Shown here one piece after another: positions 62,573-64,000 of a DNA stretch of 64,000 nucleotides. The notes beneath the pieces were generated by a model, which worked only from the letters and a program-made list of their open reading frames with translations, ran no database searches and was not told the origin of the DNA. Position numbers and translations under genes: made by a program. The DNA is from Odiellus spinosus (lineage: Eukaryota > Arthropoda > Arachnida > Opiliones > Phalangiidae). Position 1 is the stretch's first letter, and every line of letters begins with the position of its first letter. The stretch lies in the NCBI GenBank assembly GCA_963920705.1, contig OY987234.1:6645851-6709850 (forward strand). Direction: 5' to 3'.

Positions 62573-62632
62573 CGTGGGCTGATTGATACGCAATATTAAA
62601 CCTCGTAGAAAAGAAAGTAGTTCTTGTAAATT
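62573..62632 (+). repeat. dispersed repeat, family E
   Basis: TGATTGATACGCAATATTAA, then ACCTCGTAGAAAAGAAAGTA and TTGTAAATTTCC follow the unit at 4803 and 12741. Confidence 0.5.
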
Positions 62633-63308
62633 TCCTTTTATACCTAGTATATAGTCAATATCGTATTTCAATTCTTTTGAATTTTTTTTGGTCCAAAATA
62701 AGAATCGTAGAAAGTAAGACAAAAACCACGAAATTTATTTCGGTATAATATATATTACCTTATATTTTTATAAATTTCCTAAAATAAATCTTTGTTGAAC
62801 TGGCCAATTTTGTTCCCGAGAGTGTATAGTTGTTTATTAAGAGCGACCGGTTTCTATATTCTGGATTAGAGTAATCTTGTAATCTTTGGCGATCATAAAT
62901 CCTTAAATTCGTATAGATCGCGGGCGTTTGAGGAAATAGACGTATCTAAGCGATGTTAGGTAAAGAGAAAAAAATGGGAGAGTAGGCGCCAGTGTAATAA
63001 ACGAGTAAAAAACAGCTTTGAAACGAGTTACTTGAAATAATTCGAATAATAATTCTTTCTTCAAAAGAGGAAAAAAAAAGGATATTGATTCCTTTATTTT
63101 TTTTTCCCCATAGTTTCTTTTTGTATACGCGAGAACAAGCTTGATATATTTCAGGTCTTTCTCTTAAAAATCTAGGGTTTAGTTAGAATTTTCTTCACCG
63201 TTTGAACTCGAATTCTCGTACAACCGACTCTTACACAACACCAATTTAATCATTTTTACGGTGGAAATTTTCTCTGATCTATTTCCATACGGATTTTAAT
63301 AAGGTTGC

Positions 63309-63350
63309 TTTGAGATTAACGATTGAATTATTCCCATAGTTAATCTCAAA
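63309..63350. repeat. hairpin-forming inverted repeat
   Basis: TTTGAGATTAAC (63309-63320) and GTTAATCTCAAA (63339-63350) are perfect reverse complements with an 18-base loop. Confidence 0.8.
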
Positions 63351-63607
63351 ATTGTTATAATTTTAAAAAGGATCGTTAACCCCCTTCCCCCATGAGAACT
63401 TCTACCTGGACGAGGTCGAACATGCAATTATATTTGGGTAGCCTAAAAGTTTCGAAATTTCAGTGATATTTTACATTAATATTAAATATTTATTCAAAAG
63501 TAACTAGTATTTATACTAATTATTAACGAAGCTATTGAAATATTCTAGTTCTGATAATTACGGTAATAATTTTATTTAGTAATGGTATTTACTAGAAATA
63601 TTTTGTA

Positions 63608-64000
63608 TTTCTCTTAATTACCATTAATAAATCAAATATATCTCATAATTACCATTAATAAATCAAATATCTCATAATTACCATTAATAAATCAAATATA
63701 TCTCTTAATTACCATTAATAAATCAAATATATCTCTTAATTACCATTAATAAATCAAATATATCTCTTAATTACCATTAATAAATCAAATATATCTCTTA
63801 ATTACCATTAATAAATCAAATATATCTCTTAATTACCATTAATAAATCAAATATCTCTTAATTACCATTAATAAATCAAATATCTCTTAATTACCATTAA
63901 TAAATCAAATATATCTCTTAATTACCATTAATAAAAAATGTTTCTCTTAATTACCATTAATAAAAATATTTCTCTTAATTACCATTAATAAATCAAATAT
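63608..64000. repeat. 31-bp tandem array, about 13 copies, open at window end
   Basis: Unit CTCTTAATTACCATTAATAA followed by ATCAAATATAT, 31 bp. Some units lack the last AT (29 bp), and two near the end replace ATCAAATATAT with shorter AAAAATGTTT or AAATATTT spacers. The array continues past the last base. The invariant core TTAATTACCATTAATAAA is the best-kept part. Confidence 0.95.

Larger units (their letters stand above)
60074..64000 (+). other. Cirl intron running off the window
   Basis: Begins with GTAAGT. No GAIN-domain exon was recognised. It holds a family A MITE, an inverted family D element, a family E repeat, a small hairpin and the terminal 31-bp tandem array. Confidence 0.65.

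Noticed and set aside
60074..64000. Search for the next (GAIN) exon
   Set aside because: No frame with a phase-0 acceptor and GAIN-like sequence was found. For example the TTGCAG at 60775-60780 is followed by a quick stop.

Overview
The window is AT-rich eukaryotic DNA. CpG is not obviously depleted, homopolymer and AT tracts are long, and small foldback (MITE-like) repeats are plentiful. Nothing bacterial or viral is evident: no operons and no long ORFs. The only protein-coding gene I can support is a plus-strand, multi-exon adhesion GPCR of the latrophilin/Cirl (ADGRL) family. Its N-terminal SUEL/RBL lectin and HormR sequences look like arthropod Cirl, so the source is probably an arthropod or another ecdysozoan. 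The species cannot be named from the sequence alone.

Layout. Positions 1-35663 hold no coding exon that I recognise. This stretch is upstream DNA or 5' intron containing MITE-like elements, a 28-bp tandem array (about 11732-11985), a hAT-like element (14195-14486) and a strongly C-over-G skewed block (about 19390-20060). Coding exons follow at 35664-35856 (first half of the lectin domain), 44758-44864 and 47444-47550 (two alternative versions of the second half), 48497-48596 and 48950-49254 (Ser/Thr/Pro-rich stalk), 52704-52850 and 59970-60073 (HormR domain). The signal-peptide exon and the GAIN, GPS, seven-transmembrane and cytoplasmic parts were not found and presumably lie outside the window. 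One splice form of the visible exons gives about 956 nt, or about 318 codons.

The most notable result is the exon pair 44758-44864 / 47444-47550. Both are exactly 107 bp, start in phase 2, end in phase 1 and encode homologous 35-residue segments with all four expected cysteines (20 of 35 identical). Including both creates a stop four codons after the junction. Skipping both shifts the frame and reaches a stop at the last codon of the next exon. Only one-of-two splicing keeps the receptor open, so this is a frame-enforced, mutually exclusive choice that swaps half of the latrophilin lectin domain. I know of no description of this for latrophilins, but I could not search.

Introns and the downstream part (60074-64000) contain further foldback elements. 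They include a TIR element ending 84 bp before the exon at 52704 and a 31-bp tandem array that runs off the window end (about 63608-64000).
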